This document shows, one piece after another, positions 51,007 through 59,396 of a DNA stretch of 64,000 bases. The DNA is from CAIZQW01 sp942493055 (GTDB lineage: Bacteria; Verrucomicrobiota; Kiritimatiellia; RFP12; UBA1067): the NCBI GenBank assembly GCA_942493055.1, contig OW818680.1:3844001-3908000 (forward strand). The letters are read 5' to 3'. Within the stretch, counting starts at the first letter, position 1. Each line of letters opens with the position of its first letter. Both the position numbers and the translations under genes were made by a program. The notes under the pieces were generated by a model. That model worked only from the letters and a program-made list of their open reading frames with translations, was not told the DNA's origin and searched no databases.

Positions 51007-52074
51007 ATGAAGATTCAGATGATGCTCGTTTTAGGGTTGCTGTTGGGGGTCTCCGTGTCAACAGCCGCAGAAAAGAACACGGGCTCCGGGGGCAAGTCGC
51101 TCCAACTCTCTTCCCTCGATCTGAGACTGCTGGGACAGGGCTATGGGCAGCCGGGCATCAACCGTTCAATGGAGGGCACCCCGCTGCAGATCAAGGGCAT
51201 CCGTTTCGAGCATGGGATTGCTGTGCATGCAGAAAGCTACTTTACCCTCGCGCTCGATGGCAAGGCTAAGCGCTTTCATGCGCGCTGCGGTATCGATGAC
51301 GATTCGCTCACGAGCCCCGCCAGTGTGAAGTTCCATGTGTTTGGCGATGGCAAGCTTCTGTGGAGCAGCGCGCTGATGAAGCCGGGCATGGCGGCGGTCA
51401 GCGCGGATGTCCCTCTGAAAGGGGTTCGTTCACTGCTGTTGAAGGTCGATGACGGCGGCGACGGCATTCGCTCGGACCATGGCGACTGGGCGGAAGCCGT
51501 CATCGAGTACGAGGGTGAGCCCCCTGTTGCGGCCTTCAACGGACCTCTTGAGGCGCCGCTCAAGAAGACGGTCACCTTTACACTCGAACTTTATTACCTG
51601 AAGGACAGCGACAAAAAATTCGCAGAAGAAGAGTCGAAGCGGATGATTGCGCTGCTCGGAAAAATTGCGCCTCACCTTGAGTTGAACATCAAGGTTGTCA
51701 AAGCGACGGCCCCCTTCAGGAGCAAATTCGAGAGCAACGGCTGGCACGACGTTCCGAATCATCAGCCCAGCGATAAGAATTTCCAGTCCCTCCTGATTAC
51801 CGAAGAGGACATCGGTGCTGCTGGCTGGGCAGGCCCCGTGATGGGCTGTCTGAGCAAGCAACGCCTGGAGGATAAACGCGCCAGAGGCGGCAATTCCGCC
51901 GACATCTCCCTGCACGAATGGATGCACACGCTCTACGGGCAGAAGATCAACGGGCGTGAGATCGGCTGGCTCCATGCCAATCCGCAGTTCGGGTTCTCTG
52001 ATCCTGATTGCCTTGATGCGTGTGGCGACGGGATATGGCACAAATGGTATGCGTTTCTGCTTCGGTGGAGGTAG
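51007..52074 (+). CDS. Secreted NPCBM protein with HEXXH zinc-site-like motif
   Basis: This is a 355-residue exported protein: signal peptide to about residue 20, an NPCBM domain (about 30-165: IKGIRFEHGIAVHA, DSLTSPASVKFHVFGDGK), and a C-terminal region of about 180 residues. The C-terminal region holds H303-E-W-M-H307, a match to the HEXXH zinc-peptidase motif, in LHEWMHTLYG, with a further His in IGWLHAN. It may be a small metallopeptidase acting on glycoproteins, or a degenerate relative. The protein ends about 50 residues after the motif, so completeness is uncertain. I know of no named family with this pairing. A ribosome site (AAGGAGA) precedes the ATG; it is 29 nt downstream of the previous NPCBM gene. 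Confidence 0.6.
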   Translation: MKIQMMLVLGLLLGVSVSTAAEKNTGSGGKSLQLSSLDLRLLGQGYGQPGINRSMEGTPLQIKGIRFEHGIAVHAESYFTLALDGKAKRFHARCGIDDDSLTSPASVKFHVFGDGKLLWSSALMKPGMAAVSADVPLKGVRSLLLKVDDGGDGIRSDHGDWAEAVIEYEGEPPVAAFNGPLEAPLKKTVTFTLELYYLKDSDKKFAEEESKRMIALLGKIAPHLELNIKVVKATAPFRSKFESNGWHDVPNHQPSDKNFQSLLITEEDIGAAGWAGPVMGCLSKQRLEDKRARGGNSADISLHEWMHTLYGQKINGREIGWLHANPQFGFSDPDCLDACGDGIWHKWYAFLLRWR

Positions 52075-52084
52075 ATATACCCAA

Positions 52085-52113
52085 TTGTCGCGATTATCGC
52101 TATGAATTAAAAT
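52085..52113 (+). promoter_or_regulatory. Possible promoter of the ribF operon
   Basis: TTGTCG (52085-52090), a 17-bp spacer and TAAAAT (52108-52113). The leader would be about 60 nt and contains a small hairpin-prone sequence (AGGGT...ACCCT). I see no FMN riboswitch. Confidence 0.4.
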
Positions 52114-52180
52114 GAACTCGCTTTAGGGGTGAGGGTTTAGTAAATTAAATACCCTTATTTCCTTTGAGTCCTGGCGAGTC

Positions 52181-53143
52181 ATGATGAATGTATTTACACA
52201 GCCTGAAAAGCTTCGCGAATTGAACAGCCCTATCCTATTGGCGGCTGGTTTCTTCGACGGTGTCCATATCGGGCATCAGCGCGTCTTGGGGGAGACGGTT
52301 GCGCGGGCGCGTGAGACCGGTGCCCAGGCTTGGGCGCTCACCTTTAACCGACATCCCTTGGCTGTGCTTGCACCCTCGAAGGCTCCGCCCTTGCTGACCT
52401 CGCGTGAAGAGCGTTTAGAGCGTCTGGAAGCCCTTGGGTTGGATGGCGTCTTGATGTTGACCTTTACACGTAAGTTGGCGCTCCAGTCACCTGAACATTT
52501 TGTGCGCTGGTTGTGCGGTGAGCCTGGACAGTCACTTCCCAATGGCAAGCTGAGTGAAGTCCGCTGTGGCGCAAATTGGCGGTTTGGCTGCCGTGCGGCA
52601 GGCACGCCTGAGCTGCTGGCGAAGTATGGCGAGGAGTATGGCTTCCGGGTGGCGATTGTCCCCTACGCCTACTATCAGGACAGGGAGGTCTCCAGTACGC
52701 GTATCCGTTTTGCAATTCAGGAGGGCAACCTGGACGACGCGACAGCTATGCTGGGACGGCCCTATTCCGTGCGGGGTGTTGTCATGAAGGGCAAGGGTTT
52801 TGGAACGTCGCTGGGCTTCGCAACAGCCAATATTCAGCCCCAGGCGGATATTCTTCCGCCGCTCGGCGTGTATGTGACCGGGACGCAGGTGTGCGGACGC
52901 TATTACAACAGCCTTTCGAATTTTGGTGTCTGTCCGACCGTGGGCGCGAATCGCGACCCGATCCTGGAGACGCATTTGCTTGATTATTCGGGGGATACAC
53001 TCTACAATCAACCGATTGCAATTGATTTTCTTGGGCGGATTCGTGAGGAGCGAAGGTTTGCTTCAACTGAAGAATTGGTACTTCAGATTGAAAAGGATGT
53101 GCAAGCCGCAAGACGTTTCTTTTCTGGCCAAGCAGGGGTTTAA
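52181..53143 (+). CDS. ribF: Bifunctional riboflavin kinase / FAD synthetase
   Basis: This is a 320-residue cytoplasmic enzyme that phosphorylates riboflavin to FMN and adenylates FMN to FAD. The N-terminal nucleotidyltransferase half has GFFDGVHIGHQRVL (HxGH-type motif) and SSTRIR. The C-terminal flavokinase half has GKGFGTSLGFATANI, matching the family GRG-x-x-LGFPTAN block with some divergence. Length fits the family (about 310). Two adjacent ATG codons at 52181 and 52184 compete as start; no strong ribosome site is seen. It leads a compact operon with cstA (14 nt gap), an NDK-like gene and a heparinase-type gene. Confidence 0.93.
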   Translation: MMNVFTQPEKLRELNSPILLAAGFFDGVHIGHQRVLGETVARARETGAQAWALTFNRHPLAVLAPSKAPPLLTSREERLERLEALGLDGVLMLTFTRKLALQSPEHFVRWLCGEPGQSLPNGKLSEVRCGANWRFGCRAAGTPELLAKYGEEYGFRVAIVPYAYYQDREVSSTRIRFAIQEGNLDDATAMLGRPYSVRGVVMKGKGFGTSLGFATANIQPQADILPPLGVYVTGTQVCGRYYNSLSNFGVCPTVGANRDPILETHLLDYSGDTLYNQPIAIDFLGRIREERRFASTEELVLQIEKDVQAARRFFSGQAGV

Positions 53144-53157
53144 GGCAGGTCATCGCT

Positions 53158-54864
53158 ATGAATGGTGCATTACTTCTTATAGTAGGCGGAGCTTTTCTGC
53201 TGGTCGGTTATTTTCTGTATGGGGGGGTGATCGGACGTCTGCTCGGTATCGATCCGAGCCGACCCACGCCGGCTCAAACAATGCGGGATGATGTTGATTA
53301 TGTGCCAACCCAGCCGGCGATCTTATTTGGTCATCACTTTGCCAGTATCGCGGGCGCCGGTCCGATTGTCGGACCTGTCCTGGCTGCGCAGTTCGGCTGG
53401 GTGGCGGTTGCGTTGTGGGTGGTGATCGGATGCGTATTTATCGGCGCCATGCATGATATGAGCGTGCTCTTCCTCTCCGTACGAAACCAAGGGCGCTCGA
53501 TCGGCACCATCATTGAATCGTTAATGGGCTATTGGGGACGTGTGCTCTTCCTGCTCTTCTGCTTGATCACCTTAATTCTGGTTGTGGCGCAGTTCACCTT
53601 TTTGGTGGCGGGGACATTCATCACGGAGCCCTGTGTTGGAACAGCGTCGCTTCTCTTTATCGCCTTGGCCTCCGCGTTTGGCTATCTCGTCTATCGCAAG
53701 GGCATGAACTTCCATCTGGCGACTTGGATTTTCGTTCCGCTCATGTTCGGCTGTGTCTATCTGGGCGTGCTTTTCCCGCTCAATATTCAGGCGCTCTTTA
53801 ACTGTTCGAAAGAAGAGGCGCGCGCGCTTTGGTCTCTGATCTTGCTGGCCTACTGCTTTGCGGCGTCTGTGCTGCCGGTCTGGATCCTGCTTCAGCCGCG
53901 TGATTATCTGAACTCCTATTTGCTGTATGCCATGATCGCGTTGGGCGTACTCGGCATCTTTGTCGCGGCTCCCGCGATTCAAATCCCTGCCTTTACCGGG
54001 TGGAGCGTATTGAATCCGAAGAGCGGCGCCATGGATCCGGTGTTGCCCATGCTCTTTGTGACCGTCGCCTGCGGCGCCTGTTCAGGGTTTCATGCCTTGG
54101 TGGCCTCCGGCACCACAGCTAAACAGATCGCCAATGAAAAGCATATCCGACTGGTCGGTTATGGTGGCATGTTGGTGGAGGGGTTGCTGGCGCTGGTCGC
54201 TCTGATCGCTGTGGCCTGGATGACCCAGGCGGACTACACGACGGCTTTGAAGACCCAGGGGGAGGTCTCCATGTTCGCGCGCGGGCTGGCAGGGTTTACG
54301 GAGAAGCTGGGCATTCCCTTCAAGGTCGGCGAGGTTTTTGTGTCACTGGCGCTCGCGGCGTTTTTGATGACGACCCTTGATACCGCGACACGTCTGGCGC
54401 GCTTTACGTGGCAGGAGCTGTTGTTGCCGCGTGAAGAGCATGTTGCGAAGGGGGTCACACTGTCGCCGGGAATGACGCTGTTGAGTAATCGCTATGTGGC
54501 GACGTTTGTCGCGGTCGTAGCGAGTGCGGCGTTATTACTGGGCGCAGGCACAAAGGGGCTGTGGCCGATCTTCGCCTCAGCGAATCAACTCCTGGCAGCG
54601 CTGGCACTCTTGGGTGTGACGCTCTGGCTGTTGGCCAAGGGCAAGAAGGCCTGGCTTGTGTGCGTGCCCATGGTGTTTATGATGGTGACCAGCGGCTTGG
54701 CTTTGGTCAATCTGTTCAAACAGAATTTTGCCGCATGGAGCGCAAAAGGGTTTTCAGCAGGTGGCGTACTGACGTTGGCAACAGTCATTCTGTTGGCGAT
54801 GGCAGTCGTTTTGATTGTGTTTGCTGCGACACGCCTGTATAAGAGGACAATGAATCATGGCTAA
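53158..54864 (+). CDS. cstA: Carbon starvation protein A family transporter
   Basis: This is a 568-residue inner-membrane protein with about 15 hydrophobic segments. The CstA signature block is plain: HHFASIAGAGPIVGPVLAAQFGW and GAMHDMSVLFLSVRNQGRSIG. The family imports peptides or pyruvate in E. coli and is shorter outside proteobacteria, as here. Its last eight bases overlap the next gene, so translation of the two is coupled. Neighbours (ribF, NDK) are housekeeping rather than peptide-related. Confidence 0.92.
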   Translation: MNGALLLIVGGAFLLVGYFLYGGVIGRLLGIDPSRPTPAQTMRDDVDYVPTQPAILFGHHFASIAGAGPIVGPVLAAQFGWVAVALWVVIGCVFIGAMHDMSVLFLSVRNQGRSIGTIIESLMGYWGRVLFLLFCLITLILVVAQFTFLVAGTFITEPCVGTASLLFIALASAFGYLVYRKGMNFHLATWIFVPLMFGCVYLGVLFPLNIQALFNCSKEEARALWSLILLAYCFAASVLPVWILLQPRDYLNSYLLYAMIALGVLGIFVAAPAIQIPAFTGWSVLNPKSGAMDPVLPMLFVTVACGACSGFHALVASGTTAKQIANEKHIRLVGYGGMLVEGLLALVALIAVAWMTQADYTTALKTQGEVSMFARGLAGFTEKLGIPFKVGEVFVSLALAAFLMTTLDTATRLARFTWQELLLPREEHVAKGVTLSPGMTLLSNRYVATFVAVVASAALLLGAGTKGLWPIFASANQLLAALALLGVTLWLLAKGKKAWLVCVPMVFMMVTSGLALVNLFKQNFAAWSAKGFSAGGVLTLATVILLAMAVVLIVFAATRLYKRTMNHG

Positions 54865-56029
54865 AGAATTAGCATTTGTATTAATGAATCCCTACCCGAT
54901 CCGTAAGTCGCGCACCGGCGGCATTATTGCTCGGTATCTTGTGAGGACCGACCTGAAGCTGGTGGGAGCCCGTATTATCGGCCCCTCTCAAGAGTTTGTG
55001 GATGAGTTGTCAACGTATCTTGCGACGTATGATACGACCGACCCTGAAAAGTGCGCGCTCTTTTCCAATTACATCCGTAAAAACTATGCGCCATGTAAAG
55101 TGACGAAAAGTCCGCACCGCACCATGCTCCTGCTGTTTGAAGGCGAAGATGCTGTTCGGAAGATTTATGAAGTGACGGGCAGTATCCGTCAGCGCTGGAT
55201 GAGCGGACAGACCGTTCGCGATACCTACGGCGACATGGTGCGCGACCCTGTGACGAATCAAGTTGAATATTTTGAGCCCGCTGTCTTGGTCGGCGCTTCA
55301 ACCAAAGTCGTCGGCGAAGTGTTGAGGATGCTGGCGAAATATTTACCGAAGGACGCTGGACTTGTCCGCGGCGCGATGGACTTCCAACCGAATGAGGATG
55401 TGCAACGGACGCTGGTGATGCTGAAGCCGGACAACTGGCGCCAGCCTTCGCTGCGCGCGGGCAATATTATGGATTTGGTTTCCAGCACAGGCTTGCGCAT
55501 TGTGGGCGTGAAGAAATTCGCCATGTCTGTTGCTCAGGCGGAGGAGTTTTATGGTCCGGTCAAGGAGAACCTGAAGAAGGTCTTTAAGCACTTTGGCTCC
55601 GACCGTGCCGCACAGGCCCTGGCCCGCGAGTTCGGCTTCCCGGTTGATGCCGCGAAGATGGACGACCTCTGCAATCAGCTTGCCCCGCTCTTTGCTGAAC
55701 GCGAATTTGAAAACATCGTGGAGTTCATGACCGGGCATCGTCCCTCCATTTGTTCGGCTGAGGAAAAGAAACACCCGGGCAAGGAAGAGTGTCTGGCGCT
55801 CGTCTACGAAGGCATTGACGCGGTGGCTAAGATCCGCGAGATCCTGGGCGCAACAGATCCCAACAAGGCGCGTCCCGGTTCGATCCGCCGTGAGTTCGGC
55901 ACCAATATCATGGTCAATGCCGCGCATGCCTCGGACTCCGCTGAAAACGCCCGCCGTGAAATGAAGATCCTGGATGTCGCGCATGACCCGCATGTCGAAG
56001 AGCTGATCCGCTCCTACTATGGCGCGTAA
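54857..56029 (+). CDS. Tandem nucleoside-diphosphate-kinase-like protein
   Basis: This is a 390-residue protein made of two NDK-like halves. The second half (about 186-390) has TLVMLKPDNWRQ, PGSIRREFG and NAAHASDSAENARRE, with the phosphate-accepting His357. The first half (1-185) keeps LAFVLMNPYPI and the overall spacing but has RDTYGDMVRDP and FEPAVLVG where the N-x-x-HGSDS block should be, so the catalytic His is missing. NDKs transfer the gamma phosphate from ATP to other nucleoside diphosphates. The first half may be regulatory or structural, or mimic a hexamer subunit. The start overlaps cstA by 8 nt. I do not assign the symbol ndk because of this unusual architecture. Confidence 0.8.
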   Translation: MAKELAFVLMNPYPIRKSRTGGIIARYLVRTDLKLVGARIIGPSQEFVDELSTYLATYDTTDPEKCALFSNYIRKNYAPCKVTKSPHRTMLLLFEGEDAVRKIYEVTGSIRQRWMSGQTVRDTYGDMVRDPVTNQVEYFEPAVLVGASTKVVGEVLRMLAKYLPKDAGLVRGAMDFQPNEDVQRTLVMLKPDNWRQPSLRAGNIMDLVSSTGLRIVGVKKFAMSVAQAEEFYGPVKENLKKVFKHFGSDRAAQALAREFGFPVDAAKMDDLCNQLAPLFAEREFENIVEFMTGHRPSICSAEEKKHPGKEECLALVYEGIDAVAKIREILGATDPNKARPGSIRREFGTNIMVNAAHASDSAENARREMKILDVAHDPHVEELIRSYYGA

Positions 56030-56038
56030 GGAGAAGCT

Positions 56039-58405
56039 ATGGTTCGGAAATGGGCTGGAGTGTTTGTCTTTTTTTCTTCTGTTCTTCTGCCTGCATGGAG
56101 CGCGTTGAGCGCAGAGGGCACGGAGATTGCCGCGAAGGAGGGGGACTGGGGTTATCGCCCGCTAGACGGCGCAACAGCAACGCTGAATCCGCCCTCCTTG
56201 ACCTGGGTGCATGACCCCAAGGCCAAGCAGTATACGGTGCAGTGGGCGAGCGACGCAGCCTTCACGAAATCCGTCACGACCATCAGCAATCACCTCTGGT
56301 GTGTTTATACCTATCACAAACCCCTTGAGACCGGTACCTGGTATTGGCGCTTCCGAGGTGCGGGCGGCTGGAGCAAGGTGCGTTCCGTGGTGATTCCCAA
56401 AGAGGCGGCGACGTTCCCCTTGCCAAGCGTTGAAGAACGCCAGGCCGTGCTTCCCAAAACCCATCCCCGGCTCTTCTTGCGTCCGGAAGATCTGCCGCGC
56501 ATCCGTCAGGCAATCGCTGAAAAGGGGAGCGCGGCTGAAAAAATGGTTACCGAGATGAAGAAGCAGGCGGATAAGCTCATCAAATCCGGTCCGACACCGG
56601 AGCCGACCGTGCGGGGATCCGCGCGTGACAAGAACGATGACGAGGCGGTCAAGCACTGGTGGCCGAACCGCAAGACCAGTGACACGGCAGGCGAAGAGGC
56701 TGAGCTCATGTCGTTTGTCTGGATGATCAGCCAAGAGCCGAAATATGGCGAGGCCGCGCGAAAGTTCGTCATGGCGCTTGCTTCGTGGGATCCTGACGGG
56801 CCGAGCAATTTTGATCTGAACTGCGAAGCAGGCAAGGCTATGCTCTATCATCCGGTGCGAGCCTATGACTGGGCCTATGATGCCTTGACCGAAGAGGACC
56901 GCGCCCAGTTCCGCAAGGGCTGGCAGCGACGCGGGACCGACGCCTGGAAGAATGGGGAGACCGGGAGAGGCAACGGACATCTGTCACGTCCGTATGGCAG
57001 CCATGGCAACCGCGTCTGGCATAAGCTGGCGGAGATCGCGATTGGCTTGCACGGCGAAATTCCGGAAGCAGAGCTGTGGCTGGATTATGCGCTGAATAAA
57101 TTTTATGCTGTCTATCCGGTCTGGTCAGACGATGACGGCGGCTGGCATGAAGGCATGAGTTACATGTCCGGGTACATTACAAAAGTCACGGACTGGATGC
57201 AGGTGTCGAGGTCTGCGCTGGGCATTGACGGCATGAAGAAACCCTTCTTCTCCAAGGTGGGGGATATGCCGCTCTACCTGATGTCCCCGAACGCGCCCAA
57301 TGCAGGGATGGGCGACCTGTCGTGGCGCCCGGCCAGTTGTTCCTTCATGGACTATTTCACGCGGGTGAGCACGACGCCGGATGCGGCTTATTGGAGCTGG
57401 TGGCTCGACTCCTCCAAGGGTGCTGGCAAATCCTCAGGATGGAAGGCGCTTCTCTCGCTGGCGAATCTGCCTCAAAAACCAGCACCCAAAATGCCACTTG
57501 ATAAGCCGGTGTCAAAAATATTCAAGGGCACAGGGCTGGCCAGTCTCCACACGACGTTGACGAACAGTCTCGCGGATGTGCATCTCCTTTTTAAAGCTGA
57601 TCCCTTTGGCACGCAGAGCCACGGACACAATGCGCAACTGGGCATCCTGCTGAATGCGTTCGGCGAGTGCCTGCTGCCCGCCAATACGTACCGGGACTTG
57701 CATGGCAGCAAGTTCCACTACCAGTATGTGCATGAGACGAAGTCGCAGAACAGCGTGCTGGTCAATGGCGCGGGGCAGCGTCCGCATTCACTCCTCTCAG
57801 CGGGCTCCATTTTAGAATCGCAATTCACGCCGGCATACGACTATGTGCGCGGCGAAGCGATTGCGGCGTATACCAATGGCGTCCGGCGGGCTGAGCGCGC
57901 GATTGTCTTTGTGAAGCCGGACCTCATCGTCGTCTTCGATGACTTCGAAGCAGAAGCGCCAGCCCAGTATCAATTCATGCTGCATGGGTTATCAGCGTTT
58001 AACATTGATGAAGCGCAACAGACTGCGAAACTGACCGGCAAAAAAGCAGGGCTGACAATCCGCTATTTCTCAAACCAGCCTTTGAGTCTGAAACAGAGCG
58101 ACGGCTTCAATCCGCCACCGAAGGGGTATGGCAGCAACAGGGGCGATTTTCCGAATCACTGGCATTTGGAAGCATTGACCCTGAAGAGCGTGAAAGCCAG
58201 CGACGCATTGATGGTCTTGAATCCGTATCGCAACGGCGAGGAACAACCTGTGCAAGCGACACGCATCGACTCTGCGACAGCAATCGGCCTTCGCCTCACA
58301 CGCGGCACCTCCACGATCGATGTCGCCTTCCGCAAAGCAGGCGTGCAGCAAGCGGAGTGGCAGGGGCATGCGTTCAGCACACCTGTATGGGTGCTGGTCA
58401 AGTAA
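56039..58405 (+). CDS. Secreted heparinase II/III family polysaccharide lyase
   Basis: This is a 788-residue exported protein. Signal peptide: about 1-25. A beta-domain of the DUF4962 type (about 30-125) is followed by an (alpha/alpha) toroid (about 130-480: HPRLFLRPEDLPRIR, HPVRAYDWAYDALTEEDR) and the heparinase II/III beta-sandwich (about 490-788: FGTQSHGHNAQLGILLNAFG, NSVLVNGAGQRPHS). The family cleaves uronate-containing polysaccharides by beta-elimination; substrate may be heparan-like, alginate-like or algal. AAGGAGAAG precedes the ATG and the gene lies only 9 nt after the NDK-like gene, so a secreted lyase is probably co-transcribed with ribF-cstA. Confidence 0.82.
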   Translation: MVRKWAGVFVFFSSVLLPAWSALSAEGTEIAAKEGDWGYRPLDGATATLNPPSLTWVHDPKAKQYTVQWASDAAFTKSVTTISNHLWCVYTYHKPLETGTWYWRFRGAGGWSKVRSVVIPKEAATFPLPSVEERQAVLPKTHPRLFLRPEDLPRIRQAIAEKGSAAEKMVTEMKKQADKLIKSGPTPEPTVRGSARDKNDDEAVKHWWPNRKTSDTAGEEAELMSFVWMISQEPKYGEAARKFVMALASWDPDGPSNFDLNCEAGKAMLYHPVRAYDWAYDALTEEDRAQFRKGWQRRGTDAWKNGETGRGNGHLSRPYGSHGNRVWHKLAEIAIGLHGEIPEAELWLDYALNKFYAVYPVWSDDDGGWHEGMSYMSGYITKVTDWMQVSRSALGIDGMKKPFFSKVGDMPLYLMSPNAPNAGMGDLSWRPASCSFMDYFTRVSTTPDAAYWSWWLDSSKGAGKSSGWKALLSLANLPQKPAPKMPLDKPVSKIFKGTGLASLHTTLTNSLADVHLLFKADPFGTQSHGHNAQLGILLNAFGECLLPANTYRDLHGSKFHYQYVHETKSQNSVLVNGAGQRPHSLLSAGSILESQFTPAYDYVRGEAIAAYTNGVRRAERAIVFVKPDLIVVFDDFEAEAPAQYQFMLHGLSAFNIDEAQQTAKLTGKKAGLTIRYFSNQPLSLKQSDGFNPPPKGYGSNRGDFPNHWHLEALTLKSVKASDALMVLNPYRNGEEQPVQATRIDSATAIGLRLTRGTSTIDVAFRKAGVQQAEWQGHAFSTPVWVLVK

Positions 58406-58436
58406 GATTGTACATACCTCTGAAAATATATCATCC

Positions 58437-58465
58437 TTGGATCTGTGTGCGACATTTGCTATAGT
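58437..58465 (+). promoter_or_regulatory. Promoter of hicB-hicA
   Basis: TTGGAT (58437-58442), a 17-bp spacer and TATAGT (58460-58465) put the transcript start near 58472, 18 nt before the hicB ATG. Confidence 0.55.
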
Positions 58466-58489
58466 GAAAATAACCAAGTGGAGAATTGT

Positions 58490-58714
58490 ATGTCAAAATG
58501 TTCATTAACAGCATTTGTGGAGCGTGAGGGAGACGGTTTTGTTTCGCTCTGCCCCGAACTGGATATCGCCAGCCAGGGAGATACTGTTGAAGAGGCCTCA
58601 ACCAATCTACGAGAGGCGGTAGAGCTCTATTTTGAGTGTGCGGATGCACAAGAAATAAAGAGCCGATTGACAGGTGAAGTCTACATCTCTCGATTTGAAG
58701 CCGTTTATGCCTAA
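58490..58714 (+). CDS. hicB: HicB family antitoxin
   Basis: This is a 74-residue protein that starts with a strand pattern typical of HicB (LTAFVEREGDGFVSLCPELDIASQGDTVEEA) and continues with the helix NLREAVELYFE. HicB binds and neutralises the HicA RNase. The usual C-terminal DNA-binding domain (HTH or ribbon-helix-helix) is absent, so autoregulation would need another protein or a different mode. GGAG precedes ATG 58490. An in-frame upstream ATG has no ribosome site and lies around the -10 box. Its stop overlaps the hicA start by eight bases. Confidence 0.85.
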   Translation: MSKCSLTAFVEREGDGFVSLCPELDIASQGDTVEEASTNLREAVELYFECADAQEIKSRLTGEVYISRFEAVYA

Positions 58715-58928
58715 ACTTGGTATTTTTTCGGGGCATGAAGTTTGCCGTGTGCTGAGCGAGCATGGTTTTATTTTGGTTCGCCAAAAAGGCAGTCATGCCA
58801 TTATGCAGATGCGAACAGCACAAGGTACAATCACAGTCCCCGTCCCACTGCATCATGAGATCAGAACAGGGACTCTTTTGTCTATTATCCGGCAGTCACA
58901 GTTGCCACGAACGTACTTTGAAAAGTGA
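58707..58928 (+). CDS. hicA: HicA family mRNA interferase toxin
   Basis: This is a 73-residue protein of the HicA family: a small dsRBD-like fold that cleaves mRNA in a ribosome-independent way. The catalytic His is in RQKGSHAIMQ, and the surrounding HEVCRVLSEHGF and VPLHHEIRTGTLLSIIRQ match the family. ATG 58707 lies inside the end of hicB, so antitoxin comes first and translation is coupled. It looks intact. The next promoter (58944-58972) begins directly after the stop. Confidence 0.88.
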   Translation: MPKLGIFSGHEVCRVLSEHGFILVRQKGSHAIMQMRTAQGTITVPVPLHHEIRTGTLLSIIRQSQLPRTYFEK

Positions 58929-58943
58929 TACCCTCCTTGCCCC

Positions 58944-58972
58944 TTGACAGCCACCACTCGAAAGGCTAGATT
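58944..58972 (+). promoter_or_regulatory. Promoter of the SMR exporter gene
   Basis: A perfect TTGACA (58944-58949), a 17-bp spacer and TAGATT (58967-58972). Transcription would start near 58979, directly before the hairpin at 58990-59006. Confidence 0.6.
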
Positions 58973-58989
58973 TCCGCCTAATTAAGTGG

Positions 58990-59006
58990 GCCTGCGCGGG
59001 GCAGGC
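58990..59006 (+). promoter_or_regulatory. Leader hairpin in front of the SMR exporter gene
   Basis: GCCTGC (58990-58995) and GCAGGC (59001-59006) form a perfect 6-bp stem with a 5-base GC-rich loop. The stem contains AGG at 59003-59005, the only ribosome-site-like word for ATG 59015. It could therefore limit translation. It has no similarity to guanidine riboswitches that I can recognise. Confidence 0.5.
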
Positions 59007-59035
59007 TCAATAATATGTCTAGGACACACGACGAT

Positions 59036-59359
59036 ATGCACTGGCTTTACCTCACATTCGCAATTCTCTCCGAAGTGGCAGGCACGATCTGTATGAAACT
59101 CTCGGCGGGGTTTACAAAATCCACGCCATCCGTGTTGATGTGGCTGTTTTACGGCATCTGTTTTTATTTTCTGACATTGGCACTCAAGCGGGTGGATGTC
59201 AGCGTCGCATACGCCATCTGGAGCGGTGTCGGCACCGCCTTGATAGCGACCGTCGGAGTTCTCTGTTTTCGAGAGCTGGTCAGCATCCTGAAGGTAATCG
59301 GTATCGTTGCCATCATCGGAGGAGTCGTCGCGTTGAACATGTCCGGAGGGACTCACTAA
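59036..59359 (+). CDS. Small multidrug resistance (SMR) family transporter
   Basis: This is a 107-residue membrane protein with four transmembrane helices. The essential membrane glutamate is present in AILSEVAGTICMKLS, at residue 13 with this start, close to Glu14 of EmrE/Gdx. The motif YAIWSGVGTA in helix 3 and GGVVALN in helix 4 also fit. Members export quaternary ammonium compounds, guanidinium or polyamines as antiparallel dimers. ATG 59015 is an in-frame alternative adding seven polar residues; family length (105-110) favours 59036. I do not assign emrE or gdx because sequence alone does not distinguish them. Confidence 0.88.
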   Translation: MHWLYLTFAILSEVAGTICMKLSAGFTKSTPSVLMWLFYGICFYFLTLALKRVDVSVAYAIWSGVGTALIATVGVLCFRELVSILKVIGIVAIIGGVVALNMSGGTH

Positions 59360-59396
59360 GAAAAACGTTGGGAAACAAAGAACGAGATAGCGCACT

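Noticed and set aside
58950..59010. Possible guanidine (ykkC-type) riboswitch before the SMR gene
   Set aside because: The CTAGATTTCCGC word is faintly similar to the ykkC opening, but the conserved core and 3-prime blocks are absent and the segment doubles as a promoter. No mini-ykkC double ACGR hairpins are present.
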